The notes under the pieces were generated by a model. It had not been told where the DNA came from. It was given only the letters and a program-made list of their open reading frames with translations, and ran no database searches. Positions 1-8,250 of a stretch of 64,000 bases of DNA are shown one piece after another. The translations under genes were made by a program, and so were the position numbers. Positions within the stretch are counted from its first letter, which is position 1. Every line of letters begins with the position of its first letter. The stretch is from Nanosyncoccus sp963544575 (GTDB lineage: Bacteria; Patescibacteriota; Saccharimonadia; Saccharimonadales; Saccharimonadaceae): NCBI GenBank assembly GCA_963544575.1, contig CAUUFZ010000001.1, forward strand, positions 62,001 to 126,000. Direction: 5' to 3'.

Positions 1-359
1 CTATTGCTGCTCATCATAATGACATTGAACCAACTACTGTCGAGGCACTCATCGTCAAGATTGTTGATGCAATTTCTGCTGCTCGCCCAGGTGCTCGTAA
101 TATTTCCGCCGAAAACTTTGCTGAGCGTATGAAAGAGTTAGAAAATATTGCTACCAGTTTCAATGGTATCGATAAGGCTTACGCCATTTCCGCTGGTCGT
201 GAAATTCGCGTGATTGTCGAACCAAAGCAAATCGATGATCTCACCGCCTTGAAATTAGCTCGTGACATTGCCGAAAAAATCGAAGCTACCATGAGCTACC
301 CAGGTGTGATTAAAGTTAATGTGATTCGTGAAACTCGCGCCATCGAATACGCCAAATAG
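1..359 (+). CDS. rny: Ribonuclease Y, C-terminal part (5' truncated by the window edge)
   Basis: The reading frame is open from position 3 and encodes about 118 residues that match the C-terminal end of RNase Y, the membrane-anchored endoribonuclease that starts mRNA decay. The part seen follows the HD domain: it begins with a histidine-rich IAAHHND-like stretch, has the typical SAARPGARN segment and ends in the family signature VIRETRAIEYAK. The catalytic HD residues, KH domain and N-terminal membrane anchor lie outside the window. A strong intrinsic terminator follows 25 bp after the stop, so this is the last gene of its transcription unit. Confidence 0.93.
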   Translation, partial: IAAHHNDIEPTTVEALIVKIVDAISAARPGARNISAENFAERMKELENIATSFNGIDKAYAISAGREIRVIVEPKQIDDLTALKLARDIAEKIEATMSYPGVIKVNVIRETRAIEYAK

Positions 360-384
360 TCTCTCGTCACTCTAAAAATCTAAA

Positions 385-418
385 AAATAACCCACATTCC
401 ATGGGTTATTTTTTTTAT
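385..418 (+). terminator. Intrinsic terminator of rny
   Basis: A 10-bp stem (AAATAACCCA / TGGGTTATTT) with a 7-nt loop is followed by a run of T. It separates rny from the small membrane protein pair. Confidence 0.9.
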
Positions 419-436
419 TTGCCATAAGCACTTTTC

Positions 437-447
437 TATAATATAAT
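437..447 (+). promoter_or_regulatory. Overlapping -10 boxes of the small membrane protein pair
   Basis: Two overlapping TATAAT hexamers lie at 437-442 and 442-447. The transcript would carry a leader of about 40 nt with an AAGGA Shine-Dalgarno just before the start at 495. Confidence 0.6.
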
Positions 448-494
448 GCAGGTAACGGGGAAGAAAATCAAAACTGTAAAATAAAAAGGAAAAT

Positions 495-764
495 ATGGCA
501 CAACCGAAAATATCAAAGCCGCAATCTAGCAGTGACAAAAAGCTCTATATTGCCGTGATTGTTTGCATTGTCTTAGTAATCGCAAGCTTCATTGGTAATA
601 TTCTGTTAATAAGGTATTCATTTGAAATATCAAATAACGAATTCCATAGACATGTAAATCTAGTTCAATCGCGCCTTCGCGAAGTAAATCTTCGTGTTCA
701 AAATGATCCTAAAAATGAAAAAGAGATAGAAAGACTTAACGATATAAATACAAACCATCATTAA
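495..764 (+). CDS. Small single-pass membrane protein, paralog 1
   Basis: The 89-aa product has a short polar N-terminus rich in Ser, Lys and Gln, one hydrophobic helix at about residues 17-40, and a charged C-terminal helix of about 45 residues ending in DPKNEKEIERLND. It is not recognised as a known family. An AAGGA ribosome site precedes the ATG. The next gene, 13 bp downstream, encodes a clear paralog, so the two arose by tandem duplication and are probably one transcript. The predicted topology (one helix plus a charged coil) would suit a small bitopic protein; function unknown. Confidence 0.75.
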   Translation: MAQPKISKPQSSSDKKLYIAVIVCIVLVIASFIGNILLIRYSFEISNNEFHRHVNLVQSRLREVNLRVQNDPKNEKEIERLNDINTNHH

Positions 765-777
765 TTAAGGGAATAAT

Positions 778-1047
778 ATGGCACAAGTAAAAACATCAAA
801 ATCGCAATCTAGCACTAATAATAAACTTTTTATTGCTGTAATAATTTGTATCGGACTAGTCATCGCAGGCTTCATCGGTAGCTTTATAATGATTGACAAG
901 TCATTTGTTGATACAAATATTGAATATCAGAGACATTTCGGTCGTATTCAATTTCGTATTCGTGAAATAAACTTACGTCTTCAAAATGATCCTAAAAATG
1001 AGGAAGAAATTGAGATGCTTAATGATACAGTCGAGAATGATAAATAG
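778..1047 (+). CDS. Small single-pass membrane protein, paralog 2
   Basis: This 89-aa protein has the same length as its upstream neighbour and shares the MAQ..SK.QSS start, the KL.IAVI.CI membrane helix and the RLQNDPKNE tail. The periplasmic or extracellular coil has diverged most. It starts 13 bp after the first copy with an AGGG site. A terminator follows at 1112-1142. No function can be assigned from sequence; the conserved tail suggests that the C-terminal coil is the functional part. Confidence 0.75.
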   Translation: MAQVKTSKSQSSTNNKLFIAVIICIGLVIAGFIGSFIMIDKSFVDTNIEYQRHFGRIQFRIREINLRLQNDPKNEEEIEMLNDTVENDK

Positions 1048-1111
1048 CTATCTCAGGATATTTAATAAAACTAAAATATCGACTACAAAAAAGATTAAAC
1101 ATTAATAAACC

Positions 1112-1142
1112 AAAAAGACTGGAATTGCTCCAGTCTTTTTTT
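1112..1142 (+). terminator. Intrinsic terminator, probably bidirectional
   Basis: A perfect 12-bp stem (AAAAAGACTGGA / TCCAGTCTTTTT) with a 5-nt loop and flanking A and T runs ends the paralog pair. On the minus strand it could also end the tRNA-Pro transcript. Confidence 0.85.
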
Positions 1143-1237
1143 GATAATTTCATGGTAAGCTTTTGCTTTCGCAAAATCTTTCCATTCTGCGTCGATCAAA
1201 TAAAGAAAATAAATTTTCTTTATTTTTCCTCCTTGAA

Positions 1238-1313
1238 TGGTCTGGGTGACCAGATTCGAACTGGCGACCTCGCAGTCCCGAACCGCGCGCGCTACCAACT
1301 GCGCCACACCCAG
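1238..1313 (-). tRNA. tRNA-Pro (anticodon CGG)
   Basis: The minus strand folds as a full cloverleaf with a CTGGGTG/CACCCAG acceptor stem, D-loop AGTTGGTA, anticodon loop TTCGGGA (CGG, reading CCG), T-loop TTCGAAT and an encoded 3' CCA. It lies divergent to pyk. Confidence 0.95.
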
Positions 1314-1358
1314 ATATGTTTATCTTACCACGAAAACACAAGATTATCACAATTATGT

Positions 1359-1364
1359 TATAAT
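1359..1364 (+). promoter_or_regulatory. -10 box of pyk
   Basis: TATAAT in an extended TATGTTATAAT context ends 10 nt before the pyk ATG. The predicted mRNA leader is only a few nucleotides long and contains no Shine-Dalgarno sequence. Confidence 0.65.
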
Positions 1365-1374
1365 ATCAAACGAT

Positions 1375-2808
1375 ATGAGTAAACTATATAAAAGAACTAA
1401 AATTTTGGCTACCGTCGGTCCAGCCGTCTTCACTGAAGAAAAAATTGCCGAGTTAGTCATGGCAGGTGTTAACTGCTGCCGCCTCAACTTCTCTCACGGA
1501 AGTTACGAAGAACGCGATGAGCAAATCGCTTGGATTAAAAGAGCTGCTGAGAAAAAAGGTCGCTCTGTCGCCATTCTCCAGGATCTTCAAGGCCCTAAAA
1601 TTCGCCTTGGCATCATTAAAGATAATCATTATGAAGTCAAACCAGGTGACGAATTGATTCTCGATTATGCTGTCGCTGAACACGATGGTTCGAATCTTCT
1701 TCCAGTTCAGTATAATCTTGCTGAGCGCATGAAAGTTGGTGAACCTCTTTTCATCTTTGATGGTAAAATTCGTTCTACTGTTACGGAAATCGTAAGCGAA
1801 ACCGCTATCAAGGTTAAGGTTCAAAACGAAGGTACGATTATGAGCCGCAAGGGTCTCAACCTTCCAGATACCGACTTTGGTGGTGATGTGATTACCGAAA
1901 AAGATATGGCTGACATCGAATTTGGTGCCACCCGTGATTTTGATTACGTGGCCATGAGCTTCATCCAGAGTGCTGATGATGTCGAAAGACTTCGTCAAAT
2001 CTTGGTTTCTCTCGGTTCTACCGCTCAAATTATCGCTAAAATCGAAACCAAAAAAGCTATCGAAACTGATGAAAAAATGGAAGCTATCGTTCAAGCCGCT
2101 GATGGTATCATGGTTGCTCGTGGTGACATGGCTGTCGAAGCTGGCAACGAAGTTGTCCCTATCGTTCAGCGTAAATTAATCAGCCTTTGCCGCAAGCACG
2201 GTAAACTCTGTGTCGTGGCTACCCAGATGCTCGGTTCCATGGTCGATAATCCAAGTCCATCTCGCGCTGAGGTTTCTGACGTTGCCAACGCTGTGATTCA
2301 GGGTGCTGATGCTGTCATGCTTTCCGATGAAACTGCCAATGGTAAATACCCAATTGAAGCTGTGAAGCAAATGAAACAAATCATTCTTTACACTCAGAAC
2401 CATTCCAAGGTCGACCCAATTGACCAAGATGTCACTGGTGAAAATCGTGAATATAACGCTGTAGCTAATGCTGCTGTCAGTCTTGCTGAAAAAATTCACG
2501 CTGATGTCATCGTCTGTGAGACGGCTTCTGGTGCAACCGCTGTTTCAATCTCCGCTGAACGTCCAAATCTCCCAATCATCTCGGTGACTTCGAATAAGCG
2601 TGTGGCCAGTCAATTGGCTTTGAACTATGCCAACGCCAGCTTCGAACGTCCATTCTCTGAGAATTATGGCATTGATCTCGTTCAAGAACTTAAGGCTTCT
2701 GGTTATATTAATACCAAACCAGGCGAAGATAAGGTGCTTGCTGTGATTGTTTCCGGCCAACCTAACGTTATTGGCGGTACGGATACTATTCAAATTCGTA
2801 GCATTTAG
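1375..2808 (+). CDS. pyk: Pyruvate kinase
   Basis: The 477-aa protein catalyses the last ATP-forming step of glycolysis (phosphoenolpyruvate to pyruvate). It starts with the typical KRTKILATVGPA motif, has the substrate and metal site IAKIET followed by the MVARGDMAVE motif, and the MLGSMVDNPSPSRAEVSDVANA segment is split only by normal family variation. The C-terminal domain ends near residue 477, the usual length. The reading frame is open further upstream through the tRNA, but the pyruvate kinase homology and the promoter both place the start at 1375. No Shine-Dalgarno is present, in line with a near-leaderless mRNA. pgk follows 44 bp later. Confidence 0.97.
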   Translation: MSKLYKRTKILATVGPAVFTEEKIAELVMAGVNCCRLNFSHGSYEERDEQIAWIKRAAEKKGRSVAILQDLQGPKIRLGIIKDNHYEVKPGDELILDYAVAEHDGSNLLPVQYNLAERMKVGEPLFIFDGKIRSTVTEIVSETAIKVKVQNEGTIMSRKGLNLPDTDFGGDVITEKDMADIEFGATRDFDYVAMSFIQSADDVERLRQILVSLGSTAQIIAKIETKKAIETDEKMEAIVQAADGIMVARGDMAVEAGNEVVPIVQRKLISLCRKHGKLCVVATQMLGSMVDNPSPSRAEVSDVANAVIQGADAVMLSDETANGKYPIEAVKQMKQIILYTQNHSKVDPIDQDVTGENREYNAVANAAVSLAEKIHADVIVCETASGATAVSISAERPNLPIISVTSNKRVASQLALNYANASFERPFSENYGIDLVQELKASGYINTKPGEDKVLAVIVSGQPNVIGGTDTIQIRSI

Positions 2809-2830
2809 TTCTAAGCTTTAGCACGATTAG

Positions 2831-2867
2831 AAGATTGCGGTATAATTAAAACATGTATCGCAATCTT
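2831..2867. promoter_or_regulatory. Inverted repeat embracing the pgk -10 box and start codon
   Basis: AAGATTGCG (2831-2839) and CGCAATCTT (2859-2867) form a perfect 9-bp inverted repeat. Between them lie TATAAT (2841-2846) and the pgk ATG (2853). The right arm is followed by CATTTTTTG, so in a transcript reading through from pyk it could act as a terminator hairpin; in DNA it could be an operator. Confidence 0.6.
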
Positions 2868-3935
2868 CATTTTTTGCACCCCGAACATCAAACCGTTTTA
2901 CTTCGTACGGATTATAATGTGCCGCTCAAAAATGGTCTGATTCAAAATAATTTACGCATCGAAAAATCTCTTCCTACCATCCAATATCTCTTGGATAATC
3001 AGGTGAAAAAACTTGTCATCATCTCTCATCTCGGTCGTCCAGAGGGAAAAGTGATGCCGGAATTTTCCTTACGGCCAGTCGCCGCTGAACTCGCTCGTTT
3101 ATTGCAATGTGAAGTCTTTTTTGCGCCCGAAACTACTGGCGAGTCCACCAAACAATTAATCGATGAAGCTCCAGATGGCACGGTAATTTTACTAGAAAAT
3201 TTACGCTTTCACCCTGGCGAGGAAGATAATTCGTTAGATTACGCTCAGGCCATCTTCGATACCGTCCAGCCGGACTGTTTTGTTCAGGACGGCTTCGGCG
3301 TTTTGCACCGCGCCCACGCTTCTACCGATGCATTGCCGCGTCTACTCCCGAGTGCTATGGGTCTGCTAGTCGAACAGGAAATTGAGAATCTGAAAAAAGT
3401 ACAAGAAAATCCGCTCCACCCTGTACTTTTAATTATTGGTGGGGCTAAGGTTAAGGATAAATCTCCGCTTATCGGACATTTTTCTAAACTTGCCGATCAT
3501 ATTTTTGTCGGCGGTAAAATTGCCGCTGATGGTTTTACTTCGGATCTACCCCAGATTACTGTTGCCTCCGATTTTACCGAGGATGAATCTGGCGCTAAAC
3601 TCGACATCGGCCCTAAATCCCTCGACCAGCTAATTGACCTTGTATTAAAATCTCACACTATCATCTGGAATGGAACTCTTGGTCTTACCGAAAAACCACC
3701 GTTTGATTTTGCTTCCAGGGTGGTCGCTGAGACGATTGGTTCTAAAAACCCAGCAGAAAATCTTTCCGTAATCTGCGGCGGTGATACGACGGGGTTCGTA
3801 GAAAACCTCTTACAAAACCGCTATACCGACCAACCCCCACTAAATTTCTCACTGGTTTCCACCGGTGGTGGCGCTAGCCTCGAATTCTTAATTCATGGTA
3901 CTCTCCCAGGTCTTGAAGTTCTGAAAACTACCTAA
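2853..3935 (+). CDS. pgk: Phosphoglycerate kinase
   Basis: The 360-aa enzyme converts 1,3-bisphosphoglycerate plus ADP to 3-phosphoglycerate plus ATP. Family motifs are present: LLRTDYNVPL near the N-terminus (RxDxNVP), ISHLGRPEGK, LENLRFHPGE, GGAKVKDK and the C-terminal nucleotide-binding GGGASLEFL. At 360 aa it is about 30 residues shorter than the usual enzyme, which is typical of reduced genomes. The start is fixed by the -10 hexamer that ends 6 nt upstream, which predicts a leaderless mRNA, and by the family's N-terminus. Confidence 0.96.
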   Translation: MYRNLHFLHPEHQTVLLRTDYNVPLKNGLIQNNLRIEKSLPTIQYLLDNQVKKLVIISHLGRPEGKVMPEFSLRPVAAELARLLQCEVFFAPETTGESTKQLIDEAPDGTVILLENLRFHPGEEDNSLDYAQAIFDTVQPDCFVQDGFGVLHRAHASTDALPRLLPSAMGLLVEQEIENLKKVQENPLHPVLLIIGGAKVKDKSPLIGHFSKLADHIFVGGKIAADGFTSDLPQITVASDFTEDESGAKLDIGPKSLDQLIDLVLKSHTIIWNGTLGLTEKPPFDFASRVVAETIGSKNPAENLSVICGGDTTGFVENLLQNRYTDQPPLNFSLVSTGGGASLEFLIHGTLPGLEVLKTT

Positions 3936-3999
3936 GCTAAAATCCGCCTCTGTTAAATTTTTTAATTATTAAACGAACCTGTCTTGTAACTGGAAATAA

Positions 4000-4026
4000 T
4001 TAGCACTCATTGCTTGACAGTGCTAA
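4000..4026 (+). promoter_or_regulatory. CIRCE operator (HrcA site) over the clpC promoter
   Basis: TTAGCACTC, nine bases, then CAGTGCTAA: one mismatch from the CIRCE consensus TTAGCACTC-N9-GAGTGCTAA. The -35 box TTGACA (4014-4019) lies inside it, 16 bp from TACAAT (4036-4041), so bound HrcA would block RNA polymerase. HrcA itself is encoded at 24470. Confidence 0.88.
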
Positions 4027-4041
4027 TATTTGCTATACAAT
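4014..4041 (+). promoter_or_regulatory. clpC promoter
   Basis: TTGACA, 16-bp spacer, TACAAT. The -10 box ends 6 nt before the ATG at 4048, so the mRNA is predicted to be leaderless. Confidence 0.75.
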
Positions 4042-4047
4042 AGAATT

Positions 4048-6528
4048 ATGCAAGATGAATTTACTGAAATAATGAATAAATTAACTGAGAATGCTCGTTT
4101 TGCGCTCCAAAAATCTGACTATTATGCCAAGCGTTATAATAACGGCTACATGAGCACTGAACATTTGCTTCTCGGTATTCTTTCACAGGATACTTCCACT
4201 GGTGCGCGCTTCCTCGCCGATGAAGATGTGAATCTCGACCAGGTTGAAAAACTGATGAATCATACCGCCATTGAAGTTCCAGGTGCGGATATGGCCATGA
4301 TGTCGCTTTCAGAGGCTGCAGTTTTAACTTTACGCCTCGCTTCCAACTTCGTGAAAGAGCAGGGCATTAAATTGATTGGCACCGAGCACCTACTCTATGC
4401 TTTGATTCGCCAGCCAAATTCTCGCGCTAGTTTGATTCTCCAGGGTCTCAATATCGATCTCACGGAATTATCGAAAACCATTGAAGAGTTTGCGGAAAAA
4501 CAGGCCGAAGAAGCCAAGATTGATCAAAAGAAAAACGATTTTAAACGCAAGCGTCCACTTAAATGGCTCACAAAATACGGTGTTGACCTTACAGAGCTAG
4601 CCCGTCAGGGTCGTCTCGATACCGTGATTGGTCGTGATCGTGAAATCGAGCGTGCTCTCACTGTACTTTCTCGTCGCACTAAGTCCAACCCTGTACTGAT
4701 CGGTGAAGCGGGTGTGGGTAAGACCGCCATTGTCGAAGGCCTCGCCACTCGTATCGCCAAAAATGAGGTGCCAGGTAACTTAATCGGTAAGAAAATTTAC
4801 CAAATTGATCTCAGTTCTGTGGTCGCCGGTACCAAATTCCGTGGTGATTTCGAAGAACGCATTAAGGGTATCATCGACGAAGCCATTGAAAGTAAGGATC
4901 TTATTCTCTTTATCGACGAAATTCATCTCTTGACTGGCGCCGGTTCCTCTGAGGGTAGCCTGGATGCCGCGAATATCTTGAAGCCAGCTCTCGCACGTGG
5001 TTTGATTCATCTGATTGGTGCTTCTACCATGGACGAATATCGCAAGTCAATCGAAAAAGACAAGGCTCTAGCACGTCGTTTCCAAACCGTTATCGTCGAG
5101 GAACCTTCCGATGTGATTACGGTGCGTATTTTGAAGGGAATTAAATCTCATTACGAAAAACATCACGGCGTCGTAATCCCAGATAAGATTATTGAAACCG
5201 CCGTCAGTATGTCGAAGCGTTATATCAATGATCGTTATATGCCAGATAAAGTCATTGATGTAATCGATGAAGCCAGTGCTATCGCTAAAGTTGCCGCCGA
5301 TAAGAGTGGCAGCGGGGAATATAAAAAATTGAAAATCGAGCGTGAATCTCTTCAGCAAAAAATTGAAGATAGTGCCGAGGCGGAGAATTTTGAAAAGGCC
5401 GCTCTCTACAAAACTCGTCTCGCCAAATTGGAAGAAAAAATCAAATCTCTCGAGCAGGCTGGTGTCGATGAAAATGTTTCGCCAGTGCTCACCGAAGAAA
5501 ATCTTGCCGAAGCCATTTCTCTCAAAACTGGTATTCCAGTTTCCAAGGTCCACGGTAGTGAATTGAAGGTTCTTTCGAAATTAGAAGCACATCTCGATAA
5601 GGCTATCATCGGTCAGGATGAAGCGATTCATGACGTAGCTAAGGCTATTCGTCGTGGTCGTTCCGGCATTAGCAACCCTAGACGTCCAATTGGTTCCTTC
5701 CTCTTCATGGGCCCGACTGGTGTGGGTAAAACTGAGCTCGCTCGGGTAATCGCCCGCGAAGTTTTCGGTGGCGAGAATGCTTTAATTAAAATCGATATGT
5801 CAGAGTTTGGTGAAAAGCACAACGTTTCTCGCTTAGTGGGTGCGCCAGCCGGCTACGTTGGCTATGACGATGGTGGCAAATTGACCGAATCGGTGCGCCG
5901 TCATCCATATTCCGTGGTGCTTTTCGATGAGATTGAAAAAGCTCACCCAGATGTCTTCAATATGCTGCTGCAAATTCTCGAGGACGGCGTTCTCACCGAT
6001 GGTCAAGGTAATCGCGTGAAGTTCAATAACACCATCGTGATTCTGACTTCCAATCTTGGTTCTGACGAAATGTATAACGATCAGGCCTTTGGCTTTTCTA
6101 GTCATCAAAAAACCAAGGACCAATTTATTGCCGAAGATTACGAAGCCAGTAAAAATGCCGCGATGAAAGCTTTGAAGAAATCTATGCGTCCAGAGCTCAT
6201 CAACCGTCTCGATGCTATCGAAGTCTTCCATGCGCTTTCTCGTAAGCAAGTCGAAGAAATCTTTGATAATATGATTGAAGATTTGAAAAAGCGTCTTGCT
6301 GAAAAAGCTATCGGCTTGAAGCTCGACGCCAAGGTTCGTGACTTCCTTATCGAAAAAGGTTTTGATCCAAAAAATGGTGCCAGGCCATTACGCCGTGCTA
6401 TCGAAGATAATTTGGAAACCTTACTCTCTGACGCGATTATTGCGGAAGAAATTTTGCCAGGACAAATCGCCCAAATTAGCTTAAAAGGTGATAAGCTTAA
6501 ATTAAAGATCGAAAGCACTGAAAAATAA
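4048..6528 (+). CDS. clpC: ClpC-type AAA+ protease ATPase
   Basis: The 826-aa protein is a Hsp100 unfoldase that feeds substrates to ClpP. It has the double Clp N-domain (residues 1 to about 145), a first AAA module with Walker A GEAGVGKT near residue 218, a UVR-like coiled segment near 430-467 (FEKAALYKTRLAKLEEKI) and a second AAA module with GPTGVGKT near 553. The UVR segment and short middle domain indicate ClpC rather than ClpB. A TTG codon at 4030 would add six residues but lies inside the promoter; 4048 is the better start. The CIRCE box marks it as a heat-shock gene. The next gene starts one base after its stop codon, and clpP follows. Confidence 0.95.
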   Translation: MQDEFTEIMNKLTENARFALQKSDYYAKRYNNGYMSTEHLLLGILSQDTSTGARFLADEDVNLDQVEKLMNHTAIEVPGADMAMMSLSEAAVLTLRLASNFVKEQGIKLIGTEHLLYALIRQPNSRASLILQGLNIDLTELSKTIEEFAEKQAEEAKIDQKKNDFKRKRPLKWLTKYGVDLTELARQGRLDTVIGRDREIERALTVLSRRTKSNPVLIGEAGVGKTAIVEGLATRIAKNEVPGNLIGKKIYQIDLSSVVAGTKFRGDFEERIKGIIDEAIESKDLILFIDEIHLLTGAGSSEGSLDAANILKPALARGLIHLIGASTMDEYRKSIEKDKALARRFQTVIVEEPSDVITVRILKGIKSHYEKHHGVVIPDKIIETAVSMSKRYINDRYMPDKVIDVIDEASAIAKVAADKSGSGEYKKLKIERESLQQKIEDSAEAENFEKAALYKTRLAKLEEKIKSLEQAGVDENVSPVLTEENLAEAISLKTGIPVSKVHGSELKVLSKLEAHLDKAIIGQDEAIHDVAKAIRRGRSGISNPRRPIGSFLFMGPTGVGKTELARVIAREVFGGENALIKIDMSEFGEKHNVSRLVGAPAGYVGYDDGGKLTESVRRHPYSVVLFDEIEKAHPDVFNMLLQILEDGVLTDGQGNRVKFNNTIVILTSNLGSDEMYNDQAFGFSSHQKTKDQFIAEDYEASKNAAMKALKKSMRPELINRLDAIEVFHALSRKQVEEIFDNMIEDLKKRLAEKAIGLKLDAKVRDFLIEKGFDPKNGARPLRRAIEDNLETLLSDAIIAEEILPGQIAQISLKGDKLKLKIESTEK

Positions 6529-6529
6529 T

Positions 6530-7552
6530 ATGGAAAATTCATCGCCAGAAATCCCCGTTCAGTCTCGTCGGCGTAGTCTAAGGCTTGCCGACTGGCTTAG
6601 CGGACTTGTGATTTTTGGTACACTTTTCGCTGGTGCTTTTGCCTTTATCTGTTTGCAAGATGATATTAAGGGTTATGATTTTCAAATTTCTGACACCTTG
6701 AAGCCTTATGTTCAGAAACTTAATCTTACGGAAAAAGCTTCGAAGACCCTGCTCGCTACTCACCCAGCTTTGCAGGAAAAACAGGCCTTTAACCAAAGTT
6801 GCCACTCGCATAATCATGAAGTTTATGTCCTGGGTTGCTATGTGCACGACGATGACCGTATTTATCTCTATCATGTCGAGTCGAATGATCTTCCAGGGGT
6901 GATTGAGGTTACTACGGCCCATGAAATGCTTCATGCGGCTTATCAACGCGTCCCCTTCTGGGAAAAGGACCGCCTGAATGAAGAAATCAAAAAAGCCTAC
7001 GATAAGCTCCCGGCTGATCATGAAATCCGCACCTCGATCAAGAGTTATTCCGAGGACGATTTTTATGATGAATTGCATTCACGTCTCGGCACCGAGGTGG
7101 CAAATCTGTCAGATTTTCTCGAAAAACATTACGCCGCCTATTTTCAGCATCGTCAAACTATCACAGATTTCAATCAGCAATATCACTCCGTTTTTCAAAA
7201 GCTTAATGACAAGCTCACTTCACTGAAGTCCGAAATCGACGCCAAGCAGGCTACTATTAATCAGCAAACTGAGGCCTATAACAATGAAACCAATGCTTTA
7301 AATCAATTAATCCTGGATTTTAACCGACGCGTCGAATCTGGTAAAATTTCTGGTTGGCGCTATCAAAACGAACGCGCTACTCTGGAAGCCCGTATCAATC
7401 GTCACGAAGTCACTTATCAGAATATTCAGCAATCTATCGATGCGATAAATCAGCAAATTGCCGAATATAATAACCACGTGCTTTTCGAAAATCAGTTGAT
7501 GAATCAGATTAATTCCAACGCCGTTTCTAATGAACTCGAATCTCAAAAATAA
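6530..7552 (+). CDS. Membrane-anchored HExxH protein with coiled coil
   Basis: The 340-aa product has an N-terminal transmembrane helix at about residues 22-42, a central domain with the zinc-metallopeptidase motif HEMLH at about 131-135 inside VTTAHEMLHAAYQRV, and a long C-terminal coiled coil rich in Gln, Asn and Glu (about 215-325). It is not recognised as a named family; HExxH suggests but does not prove peptidase activity. It starts one base after the clpC stop and ends 15 bp before clpP, so it is translated from the same heat-shock transcript. That position suggests a role in envelope protein quality control alongside ClpCP. Two cysteines (near residues 88 and 103) flank the segment before the motif. 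Confidence 0.8.
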   Translation: MENSSPEIPVQSRRRSLRLADWLSGLVIFGTLFAGAFAFICLQDDIKGYDFQISDTLKPYVQKLNLTEKASKTLLATHPALQEKQAFNQSCHSHNHEVYVLGCYVHDDDRIYLYHVESNDLPGVIEVTTAHEMLHAAYQRVPFWEKDRLNEEIKKAYDKLPADHEIRTSIKSYSEDDFYDELHSRLGTEVANLSDFLEKHYAAYFQHRQTITDFNQQYHSVFQKLNDKLTSLKSEIDAKQATINQQTEAYNNETNALNQLILDFNRRVESGKISGWRYQNERATLEARINRHEVTYQNIQQSIDAINQQIAEYNNHVLFENQLMNQINSNAVSNELESQK

Positions 7553-7567
7553 GGAAAGGAAATTACC

Positions 7568-8170
7568 ATGCAAACTAATTCAAATCCCAACGACTACCTC
7601 GTTCCGACCGTCATTGAAACCACCAATCGTGGCGAGCGCTCTTATGATATTTACTCCAGGCTCTTAAATGATCGCATTATCTTTCTCGGTGAGGACGTCA
7701 ATGCTCACACTGCTAATCTCGTGGTGGCCCAGCTCCTCTTTCTCGCTCATGAAGATCCTAAGAAAGATATCAAGCTCTATATCAATTCTCCAGGTGGCTC
7801 GGTCTACGATGGTCTCGCCATTATCGATACCATGAATTACATTGAACCAGATGTTCAGACTATTGGCATCGGTCTTCAGGCCTCTATGGGCGCCATGTTG
7901 CTTAGCTGTGGTGCCAAAGGTAAGCGTTTTGCCTTGCCAAATGCTCGCGTGATGATTCATCAGCCAAGTTCCGGCACTCAGGGTAAGATTACCGATCAGG
8001 AAATTATGCTCAAAGAAGGTATTTTCTTGAAGAAACGCCTCGCTGAAATTCTCGCTAAGAACACTGGCAAAAAAGTCGACCAAATCATTAAAGATATGGA
8101 TCGTGATAACTGGATGTCTGCCGACGAAGCCAAGGATTACGGCATCATCGACGAAGTCATTGTCAGATAA
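7568..8170 (+). CDS. clpP: ATP-dependent Clp protease proteolytic subunit
   Basis: The 200-aa serine peptidase forms the ClpP barrel that degrades proteins delivered by ClpC. The catalytic serine lies in LQASMGAMLLS and the histidine in ARVMIHQPS; the C-terminal MDRDNWMSADEAKDYGIIDE signature is intact. The usual GMAASM is GLQASM here. A strong Shine-Dalgarno (AAGGAAAGGA) precedes the ATG. It is the last gene of the clpC operon. Confidence 0.96.
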   Translation: MQTNSNPNDYLVPTVIETTNRGERSYDIYSRLLNDRIIFLGEDVNAHTANLVVAQLLFLAHEDPKKDIKLYINSPGGSVYDGLAIIDTMNYIEPDVQTIGIGLQASMGAMLLSCGAKGKRFALPNARVMIHQPSSGTQGKITDQEIMLKEGIFLKKRLAEILAKNTGKKVDQIIKDMDRDNWMSADEAKDYGIIDEVIVR

Positions 8171-8212
8171 TCTTATGAAATACTCGATGCTCATCCGGTG
8201 GGCGTCTGGCAA

Positions 8213-8250
8213 TCTAGTAGTCTAATAGTAATCTAATAATAATCTAAAAT
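8213..8250. repeat. Degenerate 11-bp tandem repeat after clpP
   Basis: Units TCTAGTAG, TCTAATAGTAA, TCTAATAATAA and TCTAAAAT follow each other. The run touches the end of ruvC on the other strand. No T-rich terminator is seen for clpP here. Confidence 0.5.

Noticed and set aside
1237..1374. In-frame upstream extension of pyruvate kinase
   Set aside because: It runs through tRNA-Pro and the promoter; the family N-terminus starts at 1375.
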